DNA from: Myxococcales bacterium
GTDB taxonomy: Bacteria; Myxococcota_A; Polyangia; Palsa-1104; JAEUJZ01
DNA: 39,010 bases
Direction of reading: 5' to 3'
NCBI GenBank assembly: GCA_016794505.1
Contig: JAEUJZ010000015.1
Coordinates: forward strand, 1 to 39,010
Every line of letters starts with the position of its first letter. Positions within the stretch are counted from its first letter, which is position 1. Below are positions 8,570-16,920 of this stretch, in pieces. Both the position numbers and the translations under genes were made by a program. Under the pieces are notes generated by a model. The model searched no databases and was not told the DNA's origin. It saw only the letters and a program-made list of their open reading frames with translations.

Positions 8570-9636
8570 AGAGCGCGGTCGCGACGCACCGTGGCATGCA
8601 GGTGCTGCATGGCGAGCGCGTCGACGCATATGTCGAGCAAGCAGTGGCCTTGCTGCAGGCGGCCAAGCTGTCGGCGCAGTATCCAATCGGCAGCGTGTCG
8701 CGCACCAGTCCGCAAGGCGGATCGACGCTGACCGGCTATCTGCGGGCCATGGGATCGCGCCTGCACCGCGGTCTGTATCCGCAGCTGGAAGTCGAGCTGC
8801 TCTCGGGTTTTCCCTCGTTCAAAGAGTGGACCCGCGTGCGGACCGATGTCGATTTGTGCGGGCGAGTTCTTGCGGATCTGCCGGCCCCTGAGATCTTGCG
8901 CGAGCGTGCAGCACTGGATGCGGCGTATGGCAAGCAGCTGCTCAAGTTCCTGTATTACAGCGAGCTTCTGCAGCTAGGTCTGCCGCCCTTTGAAGGCATG
9001 GCGATCCGCCTGCAGCGACGGATGGGTGATGGCGCTGCGCGGTTTCAGCTGGTGCTCGACAAGCTGGATGCAGTGGGCTTGCCGCTGCGCTGCACCGCTG
9101 AGATTTCGCAGCAGCGCAGCGCGGATCCGCTGATCACGCTGCGCGGTGATCGCGCCGAAGCCAAGCGCGAGCTTTGGGGCATGCTGTATCGCGTCGTTTC
9201 GCTGGATGCTGAGCTTTCGTTCTTGCAGCTGCAGAGCCTGCCCGGCTTGCATGTCCACAGCGTCACCATCGGCACCGTCGGGCCGCTTTGCTGCGGCAGC
9301 TTGCAGGATGCGCAGCCGCTTGACTGGCCCGTGTCGCTTTGCTGGCAACCCCATGCCGCGGTGCTGGCCTGCGCCATCGAGACGGTGCAGCGCAGCGAGC
9401 AGCCCGAGCTAGATCAAGAGGACGTCTCCGATCGCAACAACGATCCCCTTTCCTCGCTGTGGAAGGACGCGCTTTCGGCGGCGGCGCGCCGTGAGTATGA
9501 GCAGGCCCGCACGCGATACCGCTATCGCATCATCAAGGATCGCAAGTTCGTTGCCGACCGCGCGAATGTGGCCGCGTTAAAGGCGCTGTGTACGCAGGCG
9601 GGCACGCAGAACTTGGTTTATGTCGTGCCGCCATAG
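8566..9636 (+). CDS. Unknown protein, second gene of GHKL cluster
   Basis: This 356-residue protein starts with GTG overlapping the previous stop by four bases. No family is recognised, and there is no signal peptide or obvious membrane span. The N-terminal 100 residues include a possible substrate-facing loop (GSVSRTSPQGGSTLTGYL) followed by YPQLEVELLSGFPSFKEW. The middle (about residues 110-190) is helical. A more beta-like region (about 215-275) contains SLPGLHVHSVTIGTVGPLCC. The C-terminus is rich in Arg, Lys and Tyr (EYEQARTRYRYRIIKDRKF) and ends in VYVVPP. The charged tail could bind nucleic acid or a partner, but nothing proves that. Overlap upstream and a 47-base gap downstream place it in the same transcription unit as the Hsp90-like ATPase. 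A structure prediction would be the best lead to its role. Confidence 0.72.
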   Translation: MKSAVATHRGMQVLHGERVDAYVEQAVALLQAAKLSAQYPIGSVSRTSPQGGSTLTGYLRAMGSRLHRGLYPQLEVELLSGFPSFKEWTRVRTDVDLCGRVLADLPAPEILRERAALDAAYGKQLLKFLYYSELLQLGLPPFEGMAIRLQRRMGDGAARFQLVLDKLDAVGLPLRCTAEISQQRSADPLITLRGDRAEAKRELWGMLYRVVSLDAELSFLQLQSLPGLHVHSVTIGTVGPLCCGSLQDAQPLDWPVSLCWQPHAAVLACAIETVQRSEQPELDQEDVSDRNNDPLSSLWKDALSAAARREYEQARTRYRYRIIKDRKFVADRANVAALKALCTQAGTQNLVYVVPP

Positions 9637-9674
9637 TTCGGCCGGGCTGCGCCCATCGGCGCAGATTCAGCGAC

Positions 9675-9680
9675 GGAGGA
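9675..9680 (+). promoter_or_regulatory. Shine-Dalgarno site that fixes the ATPase start
   Basis: GGAGGA lies three bases before a GTG at 9684. The frame is open further left to an ATG at 9588 inside the preceding gene, but no such site precedes that ATG, so 9684 is preferred. Confidence 0.7.
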
Positions 9681-9683
9681 AGC

Positions 9684-11342
9684 GTGGCCGAAAAGCAGAA
9701 GAAGACTGAGCGCGCTGCCGATCAGGATGAAGATGCGCTAGAGGCCTTGGTCAACCAGTTCGCCGACCCGATGTCGTTCGTGCGCGAGCTGGTGCAGAAC
9801 TCGATCGATGCGGGCAGCGTCGAGATCGACGTCTCCTGCGAGTGGAAGCCGACGGCGGGCGAGGTGGGCACGGCGAGCATCCATGTCGATGACTTCGGGC
9901 TGGGCATGGATCGCAACATCATCGAGACCAAGCTGACGCGCCTGTTTTCATCGGACAAAGAAGGCGACCTGACCAAGATCGGAAAGTTTGGCATTGGTTT
10001 TGTGTCGGTATTTGCCATCGCTCCTGATGCGGTGTGCGTGGACACCGGGCGCGGCGGTGAGAGCTGGCGCGTGCTGTTCCGTCGCGATCGCAGCTTTTCC
10101 TTGATTCGCTTGGCGGAGCCAATCGAGGGAACCAAGATCCAGGTCATCAAGCAGATGACCGAGCCCGAGTATCGGGCGCTTTTGCCACGCGTGCGGGGAG
10201 CGCTGCACTTTCACTGCAAGCACGTTGATGTGGCGCTGCGCTTTTCCGGCGAGCCGATCACGGAAGCGTTCGATCTGCCCGAGGCCCTGATCAAAGAGCG
10301 GGACAAGAGCGATCTGTCCGAGATCGTCATGGGCATCCTGCCGAGTCAGACAAAGCCCATCCTTGGCTTTTACAACCGCGGCTTGACCTTGGTGGAACGA
10401 CCGAGCGACGTGCCGCACGTCGGATGCAAGATTCAGTCGAGCTATCTGGAACACACGCTGAGCCGCGACAGCGTCGTACAGGATGAAAACTATGCGCGCA
10501 TCATGTCGCAGCGCGAGCGTCTGTTGCGCGGGCCGTTTCTGCGCACGTTGATGCAGAAGCTGGATGCACTTCTGAAAGAAGGGGCCCCGCCCGATCGCGT
10601 GCGGCCGTATCAGGCGAGCTTGGCCGCGCTGGTGATTCGTGGCTGCGCGGCGCCTGCTGACTGCGAGAACTTGGCGGTCGCGACATCGATCACCGGCCTA
10701 TGTGTGTGTCTGCCAGAGCTGAGCTCGGCGGCTGAGCGCGGCAAGCTGGTGCATGCCCGCGCCCAAACGCCGCTTGTGGATGGCTTGATCAAGGCCGACG
10801 GCTGCGTCTGCCCTGCGTGGCAGGCTCCGCTGGTGGCTGCGATGTATCGAGCGGGTTCGGGTCCGTGGGGAGCGTCGGACACGCCGGACGAAGACGCGCA
10901 GAACGCGTATGCGATTGAGCAACAGTTCGTGCTGCCGCTGCCGTTTCATACGAGCGATCGAACGCTGAAAAAGCGGATCACGGCCCTGTGCGCGGCGACG
11001 CAGAAGCTGCTGCGGAAGAGCAGAGAAAAAGCCGAGAGCGTAGCCATGGCGCAGCTTGGCTACGAAGGATCGAGCGTGCGGGGTGCGCTATCGGTGGTGA
11101 TGCCGTCCGGTGCGTTTTCGCTAGCGCCTCTTCCGCGTGGGCATGACTCGCTGGATGGGACGCTGGTGATTGATGCCGAGCACAAACAACTGCAGCCCCT
11201 CTTGCCGCTGTGTGATCGCGAGCCCGAGCTTGCGGCGTATACCCTGCTCAAGCTGTGTCTGTTCGGGCAGATGACGGCCGAGCGCGACAGCGCGCTTTTG
11301 ACGGCGGCCATGGAGACGCGATGGCGGCGCATGACCAGCTAG
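9684..11342 (+). CDS. Hsp90-like GHKL ATPase
   Basis: From the GTG at 9684 the product is 552 residues. The N-terminal ATPase domain is complete by motif. The N-box reads FVRELVQNSIDAG, with catalytic Glu35 and Mg-binding Asn39. The G1 box is DDFGLGMD (Asp70, Gly72, Gly74). The lid and G2 box read FSSDKEGDLTKIGKFGIGF (Gly100-Gly105). The next 200 residues resemble an Hsp90 middle domain in layout, with FYNRGLTLVE and then IQSSYLEHTLSRDSVVQDEN near residues 249-270. The C-terminal third is less familiar and ends near a VIDAEHKQLQPLL motif. There is no signal peptide, so the protein is cytoplasmic. It is shorter than HtpG (about 620 residues) and lacks HtpG's typical N-terminus, so it is a distinct branch. 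It overlaps the next gene by 22 bases. Likely role: ATP-driven clamp acting on an unknown client, perhaps with the large neighbouring protein. Confidence 0.88.
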   Translation: MAEKQKKTERAADQDEDALEALVNQFADPMSFVRELVQNSIDAGSVEIDVSCEWKPTAGEVGTASIHVDDFGLGMDRNIIETKLTRLFSSDKEGDLTKIGKFGIGFVSVFAIAPDAVCVDTGRGGESWRVLFRRDRSFSLIRLAEPIEGTKIQVIKQMTEPEYRALLPRVRGALHFHCKHVDVALRFSGEPITEAFDLPEALIKERDKSDLSEIVMGILPSQTKPILGFYNRGLTLVERPSDVPHVGCKIQSSYLEHTLSRDSVVQDENYARIMSQRERLLRGPFLRTLMQKLDALLKEGAPPDRVRPYQASLAALVIRGCAAPADCENLAVATSITGLCVCLPELSSAAERGKLVHARAQTPLVDGLIKADGCVCPAWQAPLVAAMYRAGSGPWGASDTPDEDAQNAYAIEQQFVLPLPFHTSDRTLKKRITALCAATQKLLRKSREKAESVAMAQLGYEGSSVRGALSVVMPSGAFSLAPLPRGHDSLDGTLVIDAEHKQLQPLLPLCDREPELAAYTLLKLCLFGQMTAERDSALLTAAMETRWRRMTS

Positions 11343-14300
11343 GCCAGGTCGCTCCCGGCGACGGACCTCTCGACGAGTTCTTGGCCACGCTGCAGCAGGG
11401 CGGCATCGTCGATGCCGAGGGCGTCTTCACGCTGGATCGCGAAAAAGCGCGCGAAAAGATGCAGCGCTTTCAGCTGACGCAGCCCGCTCGATACATCTTG
11501 GAGCTCGTGCAGGCTGCGGTGCTGCGCGGCGCGACGTTCATTCGCTTCGAGATCAGCGCGACCCAGGTCCGCATGATGTGTCCGTGCTCGCCGTTTCTGG
11601 TGAAAGACTTCGAGGATCTGTACGAGTCGCTGTTTGCGCGCGGCCGCGGTGGAAAGCGACAGGCGCTGCGCCACTTGGCCTTGGGCGTGTGTACGGCGAT
11701 GGCGATGAATCCCAAGCAGCTGACCATCAGCGGCGGTGGCGAAAAAGGGGCGTCGCTGCGAATGCGTCCCGGCGAGCGTGACACGTTTGGCAAAGGCGGC
11801 AGTGCCGAGCACGGACTGCTGATCGAGATCACGCGCCGCTCGCGCGGGCCTTTCAGCAGCGCCGCGGGCAGCCCGTCGATAGAGCAGCGTGAACGCGAGC
11901 TCTTGCTCGACTGCTGCGGTCTGTCGATGGTGCCGATCGAGCTCAACGGCATGCCGATCGCAAGCGGCTATCAGCTGCCCGGCGCGTTGTATTGGCGCCA
12001 CGTTCAGCAAGGCAGCACTCGCGGGGTGGTTGCCGTCGCCAACACGCCCTCGCCGCTGGATACACCGACCACGCTGCACTTGATGCGCAACTGCATCTCG
12101 TTTGAACGCGATACTCCGCCGGGCCTGTTGCCGGGATTTCTAGCGCTGATCGAGTCGCCCTCGTTTCACTTGGACATCTCGCACCAGCGCATCGTACGCA
12201 ACGATGCATTTTCGCAGGCTCTGGCGCTGGTCGTGGAACAGCAGCTTCAGCTTCTGATCGCGGACTGCGAGCAGATCTGTCGCGGCACCTGGCCCCATCC
12301 GGTTCAGCACATGCGTGGCCTGCTCTTGGGTCTGCTCGAACGGCTCGGGTCGCTCGATCCGCTGGCGCGCTGGGCCGGGCTTTCGGGACACTTTCCGCGC
12401 GAGGCGCCGCCGCTGTTTCCCGCGCAGGTACCGGGTGCCCACTGGCTGCTGGATGCCATGGTGTTTCCCACCACCGACAAGCGCGTGGCGTCGCTGCGGC
12501 ACGTACTCGCAGATCGGCAGCGCCAGGGCAGCGTGGCGGTCAGCACGTCCCCCTCCAGCGAGCTTTCCAAGCAGCGGCCGTTGGTTTTGCTGGCGCAGCA
12601 CGCTCGCGAGCGCGAGATCTGGCGGCGTGTGCTGGCTTCACCGTTGGATGATGCGGGCCCGCGGTTTCACAACCATCCGGCGCGTCTTAACAACATCGAG
12701 CGCTGGCGCAAGCGGCGTCAGGAACCCACGCTGCAGTCGTCCAGCAACCTGCTGTCGGTGAAGATGCAGCGGGGCGAGTTTTCTGGCGAGGTCGGCATCG
12801 AAATTCCATCGGCAGATTCGCCTTCTGGCGATCAGCCGGCGCAGCTCTGCTTGACCCTTTTGCACCTGGATGGCGTGCTTTCGGTCCACACCCTGCCGAG
12901 CCCCGTGCGGGGCTTGCATGCGATCCTGGCGGGCGAGTTCTCACCGACGGATCTATGGGACGGCGCGCGACCGGACGACAAGCTCGCCGCGGCCGTGGAC
13001 ATGTTGTTTCAGACGCTTCCCATGTTGGCCTTGGCGATCGTCAGCGAGCACGGCAGCGCGCTGGGTTTGCATGAGGGGGTGACGTGGCTGCGGCACGCCG
13101 TGTGTGGGCTGTTTCTTTTGGCCGAGACAGAGTCGGGTCGGCGCGCCGTGAACGTGCAGCTTGGGCTGCGTGCCGAAACGATCCCTGTGAACCAACGACC
13201 GAGCGCGGGGATTCAGCTTCTGCACAGCGAGCCGATGGCGAGCGTGCCCTTGTTCGAATGCGTCACCGGGCGGCTCTTGTCGTTGCATACGCTGCATGAA
13301 GAGCTGAAGCGACGCGGGGCGATCGCGATCGTGGCCCGCCGATCCGCGGACGATTCCGAGCTTGTGCAAAAGCGGAAGCACTGGGCCGCGTATCTTTCGA
13401 GTCCGCTTATCACCGAGGAGATCTTGTCGCGAGCCGTGCCGAGCTGGGCGTCTACAGCCCAGGGCAAGCCCCGCTGGGTCGTGTGGTTTGACGGCTCGCA
13501 AGAGCAGCTAGAAAGCCTGCTGCAGCCGCTGTGGCAGAGGCCCGTTCTTTCGGATGCGCGCCCCGCGCTGAGTGTGCTTTGCGAGCTTCTCGTGGTGCTG
13601 AGCGAGCAGGCTGTGCCGTGGCAGGGCGCGGCGTCGCTTGCCGAGGTGTGTTGGCTGACGGTGCCGATTCCCGAGCTGCAGGGTGAGCTCGGCCTGCTTC
13701 GCGATGAGCAGCAGCACAGCAGCGATGTCCTTTTGAAAGTGTGGGTGCAGACGGATGGTGAAGCCCCGGCGATGATGCTGTGCGCGCTGCCAGCGGGCGG
13801 CATGCTGATAGCGCGAGTGGATCGCCGCGCGCTGCTGAGCCGATCGGCCGCAGAGCACAGCGAGCAAGATCTGGCGACTCTGCGACGGGCGCTACAGCAG
13901 GCACTGCTTGGGCTGTGTGATGCGCAAGCCGAGCTGGGCGTGGTGCCGCATGCGCTGTGGCAGCGCTTTTCTCTGCGGCTTGTCACCATGCTGTTTCCTC
14001 GGCCTGTCTTTCGCCTGAACTATGACCGCTTGCGCTTCCAGGCCGTGCGCGAAGGCCGCGCGACGCTCGATGCCGATCCAGAACACCGCCGCATCCTATC
14101 GCTGAGCCTGCAGCACTCGTTCCCGGTCGTACTGCACACGCTGACGAAGCTTCTTGGCCAGGCGGACGATCAGCCAGTGACGGCGCAAGCGATCGCGCGC
14201 TTTCTTGTGCCGCCGACAGACGCAGGTGGGCCCGCTGGGCTGAGCCACGATGCCGTCCTTGCGCACGCGGACACGCCAGTGCCAGAGCTGCCGGGTGCCC

Positions 14301-15337
14301 TCGATGTTCTGGATCTGTTCTTTCCTGCCGCGGGCTCGTTTGACCAGCGGGCGCTGCAGCCGGCTTCTGCGCTGCTTCGTTTCGCCGTATGTCGAGATCA
14401 TGCGGGGCGCTCGGTGACGCTTGCCGAGGTTCTTGAGGACGTGCGGCGCCACGGCGATCTGCTGCTCGTACCCGGAAGCATGGATAGCGCCACGGCACAA
14501 GCAGTGGGTCGGCTGCTTCTGTGCGTGCAAAACGACGTCGAGGGACTGCAGGTTCTGCACGGTCTGCTGGGTGACTCTCGACTGCGCGCGTTCGATTCCA
14601 TGGCGATGTCTGATGCCGTTGAGTCGGCCGATCGAGCTGACTCGGCAGACCGCCCCAAGGACCAGGACGAAGACCAGGACGAAGCGGCGCTGCTTGCGAA
14701 GGAAAAGAGCCGGGACCCTGTGGGCAGTCCATCGGAGCTGCCTGTGGCACGCGGCTCGGCGCATTCGCTGGATCGAACGGCTGCTGCTGCGGCCGTCGGC
14801 TCGGCGGGTATCGAGGTCGGCTCAGCGCCAGACGAAGCGAAGGCTGCGATCGCAGACACCGTCCTGGCCGTGCGTCGTCAGGCTCCGCTGTGGCTGCGCA
14901 TCACGGATGCTGCTGCGTCGCTGATCGACTCGGTTCGCCGCAGACAGGATCGGCAAGCCGAGCGTGAGGAGCGGCTCCTTTCGGCGCTGCGCAGCGAGCT
15001 GCGCTCGATCGTTGGCGACCAGGCCGCGCTGCTGAGCCACGCCAACTTTTCGCACATACACGTGGCGTCGCTGTCCTCGCGACAGGCGGTGGTGTGTACT
15101 GACCATCAGACCCTGATCAACCGGCGACATCCCGCGGTAAAGCGGGCCTTGCGCACAGGGGGCAGCGATCCGGTGGCGATTTGGTTTTTGTGCGCCGCGG
15201 TCTACACCGCCATCAACGTGTTCTTTTATGAAGTGACCGATGAAAACGAGGCGCAGTTCCTGGCGCTTCTGTGCCGTCGCGCCGAAGCAGTCCTGCAGGA
15301 CCCAGCGCTGCCGCGCCTCGCGTCCGCGGATCCCTAA
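11321..15337 (+). CDS. Large degenerate Hsp90/GHKL-like protein
   Basis: The ATG at 11321 gives 1338 residues; an upstream ATG at 11255 lies deeper inside the ATPase gene. Residues 57-75 (RYILELVQAAVLRGATFIRF) line up with the N-box of the upstream ATPase, ELVQNSIDAG. Glu61 is kept but the Mg-binding Asn is Ala65. No DxGxG box follows; the matching region reads MCPCSPFLVKDFEDLYESL. The G2 glycines are not evident around RHLALGVCTAMAM. A middle-domain echo is present near residues 276-300 (IESPSFHLDISHQRIVRND, compare IQSSYLEHTLSRDSVVQDEN in the ATPase). After about residue 320 the sequence is unfamiliar. An acidic, Ala/Ser-rich linker spans about 1096-1180, and the C-terminal 150 residues are compact, with HQTLINRRHPAVKRAL and VYTAINVFFYEVTDENE. 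I infer a catalytically dead GHKL paralogue enlarged by new domains. It is cytoplasmic. Alternative: an unrelated fold with chance resemblance. Confidence 0.78.
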   Translation: MAAHDQLGQVAPGDGPLDEFLATLQQGGIVDAEGVFTLDREKAREKMQRFQLTQPARYILELVQAAVLRGATFIRFEISATQVRMMCPCSPFLVKDFEDLYESLFARGRGGKRQALRHLALGVCTAMAMNPKQLTISGGGEKGASLRMRPGERDTFGKGGSAEHGLLIEITRRSRGPFSSAAGSPSIEQRERELLLDCCGLSMVPIELNGMPIASGYQLPGALYWRHVQQGSTRGVVAVANTPSPLDTPTTLHLMRNCISFERDTPPGLLPGFLALIESPSFHLDISHQRIVRNDAFSQALALVVEQQLQLLIADCEQICRGTWPHPVQHMRGLLLGLLERLGSLDPLARWAGLSGHFPREAPPLFPAQVPGAHWLLDAMVFPTTDKRVASLRHVLADRQRQGSVAVSTSPSSELSKQRPLVLLAQHAREREIWRRVLASPLDDAGPRFHNHPARLNNIERWRKRRQEPTLQSSSNLLSVKMQRGEFSGEVGIEIPSADSPSGDQPAQLCLTLLHLDGVLSVHTLPSPVRGLHAILAGEFSPTDLWDGARPDDKLAAAVDMLFQTLPMLALAIVSEHGSALGLHEGVTWLRHAVCGLFLLAETESGRRAVNVQLGLRAETIPVNQRPSAGIQLLHSEPMASVPLFECVTGRLLSLHTLHEELKRRGAIAIVARRSADDSELVQKRKHWAAYLSSPLITEEILSRAVPSWASTAQGKPRWVVWFDGSQEQLESLLQPLWQRPVLSDARPALSVLCELLVVLSEQAVPWQGAASLAEVCWLTVPIPELQGELGLLRDEQQHSSDVLLKVWVQTDGEAPAMMLCALPAGGMLIARVDRRALLSRSAAEHSEQDLATLRRALQQALLGLCDAQAELGVVPHALWQRFSLRLVTMLFPRPVFRLNYDRLRFQAVREGRATLDADPEHRRILSLSLQHSFPVVLHTLTKLLGQADDQPVTAQAIARFLVPPTDAGGPAGLSHDAVLAHADTPVPELPGALDVLDLFFPAAGSFDQRALQPASALLRFAVCRDHAGRSVTLAEVLEDVRRHGDLLLVPGSMDSATAQAVGRLLLCVQNDVEGLQVLHGLLGDSRLRAFDSMAMSDAVESADRADSADRPKDQDEDQDEAALLAKEKSRDPVGSPSELPVARGSAHSLDRTAAAAAVGSAGIEVGSAPDEAKAAIADTVLAVRRQAPLWLRITDAAASLIDSVRRRQDRQAEREERLLSALRSELRSIVGDQAALLSHANFSHIHVASLSSRQAVVCTDHQTLINRRHPAVKRALRTGGSDPVAIWFLCAAVYTAINVFFYEVTDENEAQFLALLCRRAEAVLQDPALPRLASADP

Positions 15338-15354
15338 CGGCGCGCGTGCCGTTA
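15335..15354. terminator. Hairpin between convergent stop codons
   Basis: TAACGGC (15335-15341) pairs perfectly with GCCGTTA (15348-15354) across a six-base loop. Both arms include the stop codons of the two convergent genes (TAA of the large GHKL-like gene; TAA of the lipoprotein gene on the other strand). There is no T-run, so a factor-independent terminator is possible but unproven. Confidence 0.45.
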
Positions 15355-16713
15355 TGAGTCGTAGCCGTAGCTGCCGTCGACGACGACCACCACCTGCGTG
15401 CGTGGGTAGTACAGCACGAACTTCAGCGCGAACTGATGGCAGTTGTGGCAGGGCTCTTCGGATTCGAACTGCGTGGCCTGGACCGTGGTGTCCCCAGCGA
15501 AGCCATCGATCGCCGAGAGCAGGCCGCTTTTGAAGGTCTGCGTCATCAGCAGCGCCGCTCGCGATAACGAGACGCCATAGCGCGGATCGAATGCGCCGCT
15601 GCGATCGGTCTCGCGCAGCGCCTCTTCATTGATCTGCTGCACCGTCGGGGTTGGCGTCACGCAGCGCGAGTGGGCAAAGGCCCAGGCTGGCCCGACGCTG
15701 CACCACGATCCACCCGTGCGTGGGCAGGCGGCGTGGGCGGCACGTACCGCGGCATCCAGCGGCGACGCATCGCGAGCAACCAGCGACAGGGCCACGGGCG
15801 GTCGCGGCACGACGTCGCAGACATCGGCGGTGATGCAGCGCGCGACCTCGCGATAGCTGCCGCAGCTTCCAAGATCCCGTGTCGAGGCGGGCAGGGCAGA
15901 AATGCAGTCGTACACCGCGCGGCTGCACGGCGGGGTTGGCCAGGCGGCTGCGGCATCGCCTAGTACTAAGCCGACATCGCGCACGACAAGCGCCATGGCG
16001 CCGCTTTGGCTGCTGCGTGCGGTGTTGAAGAACACGCGATCGCTGCTGCTGTCGACAAGCTGTGACAAGCCGGCGAAGTCCCAGTCAAACTGGTATCGCC
16101 CGCTGCCGGCGCTGCCGATCGTCGGCTCGACGCCACCGAGCGTGCGAATGACCAGTGGGCTTGGGCTTTGGGCGAGCCCGCGATAGCGCAGGTTGCTGAG
16201 CATGTCGCGGAAGTACACCGGGCGCAGCAGAGGCTCGACGGTCACGGGGCCGCTCGTCGGCACGATGCGCGCGAAAAGTCCCAGCTTGCCGCCATAGGTC
16301 TTGCCGCTGTGCAAAGACAGGCTCAGAAACAGCGGCAGGCCCGACGCAATGGTGTTGATCTCGTGTCCGTCGCGCAGCGTGATCTCGAAGCTGCGTGGGC
16401 CGGTCAGCACGGCGCGGCCAAAGGCGTCATCGGGGACATAGCTTGAGACCGCGCTCAGGTTGGCGCTGGTGCGTCCGCGCAGCGTGACCTGCAGCGTGCC
16501 ACTGCGCAGGGTTGGCGCGGCTAGCTCGTCGAGCCACAGCGTCAAGCCATCGGCACGCACGCGCACCTCGGCCGCGCTCAGTGCTGAAACGGTCGAGGCG
16601 GGCGCAGCCTCTTCGGCGATCGGGGGCGCAGCGGCGCGCTCGTCCGCGGCATCACAGCCGGCGGCGAGCAGCCACGCAAACGCAAGCGAAGACAGAGACG
16701 ACGAACGACGCAT
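15352..16713 (-). CDS. Lipoprotein with C-terminal CxxCH motif
   Basis: The 453-residue product starts MRRSSSLSS with a hydrophobic segment ending LLAAGC, a lipoprotein site at Cys20. Asp follows the Cys, which in E. coli would favour inner-membrane retention. A low-complexity Ala/Pro/Glu stretch leads into a beta-rich region (residues about 50-250) with no recognised family. Residues 255-350 hold paired cysteines (CSRAVYDC, CGSYREVARC, CDVVPRP, CPRTGGSWCS). Near the C-terminus is EEPCHNCHQFALKFVLYYP. CHNCH matches the CxxCH covalent heme c attachment signature, and a single heme is conceivable. However, the motif may equally be a disulfide or metal site, and no cytochrome maturation genes are near. 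The gene converges on the GHKL cluster and is preceded by an AT-rich spacer. Function unknown. Confidence 0.78.
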   Translation of the reverse strand: MRRSSSLSSLAFAWLLAAGCDAADERAAAPPIAEEAAPASTVSALSAAEVRVRADGLTLWLDELAAPTLRSGTLQVTLRGRTSANLSAVSSYVPDDAFGRAVLTGPRSFEITLRDGHEINTIASGLPLFLSLSLHSGKTYGGKLGLFARIVPTSGPVTVEPLLRPVYFRDMLSNLRYRGLAQSPSPLVIRTLGGVEPTIGSAGSGRYQFDWDFAGLSQLVDSSSDRVFFNTARSSQSGAMALVVRDVGLVLGDAAAAWPTPPCSRAVYDCISALPASTRDLGSCGSYREVARCITADVCDVVPRPPVALSLVARDASPLDAAVRAAHAACPRTGGSWCSVGPAWAFAHSRCVTPTPTVQQINEEALRETDRSGAFDPRYGVSLSRAALLMTQTFKSGLLSAIDGFAGDTTVQATQFESEEPCHNCHQFALKFVLYYPRTQVVVVVDGSYGYDS

Positions 16714-16802
16714 GAGGAACCTCCGTGAAAGACAGGCAGCCCTTTCGCTGCGCGGTTCATCTACCCAGCCGGCGAAGGCGCGTCAAGCGACGACTGCGCG
16801 AA

Positions 16803-16905
16803 ACGGATCATTTTAAGATGATTTCTATGTGATATAGAATATTGCAAATTAAATATTTGCGCGAATGACGATAAAAGAATTAATTTAATATATATCATGC
16901 TGCGC
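16803..16905. promoter_or_regulatory. AT-rich spacer with inverted repeats
   Basis: This stretch, between the stop of the esterase gene and the start of the lipoprotein gene (both leftward), is much richer in A and T than its flanks. It contains a perfect inverted repeat, GCAAAT (16844-16849) and ATTTGC (16855-16860), and a second one near 16808-16821 (ATCAT/ATGAT). No convincing -35/-10 pair was found for the leftward gene, so whether it is a promoter, an operator or a relic is unknown. Confidence 0.35.
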
Positions 16906-16920
16906 CCGCACCGCTATGTA

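Noticed and set aside
7301..8686. 461-residue frame on the minus strand
   Set aside because: Antisense to the coiled-coil gene; the His/Arg/Gln-rich composition is typical of a complement shadow.
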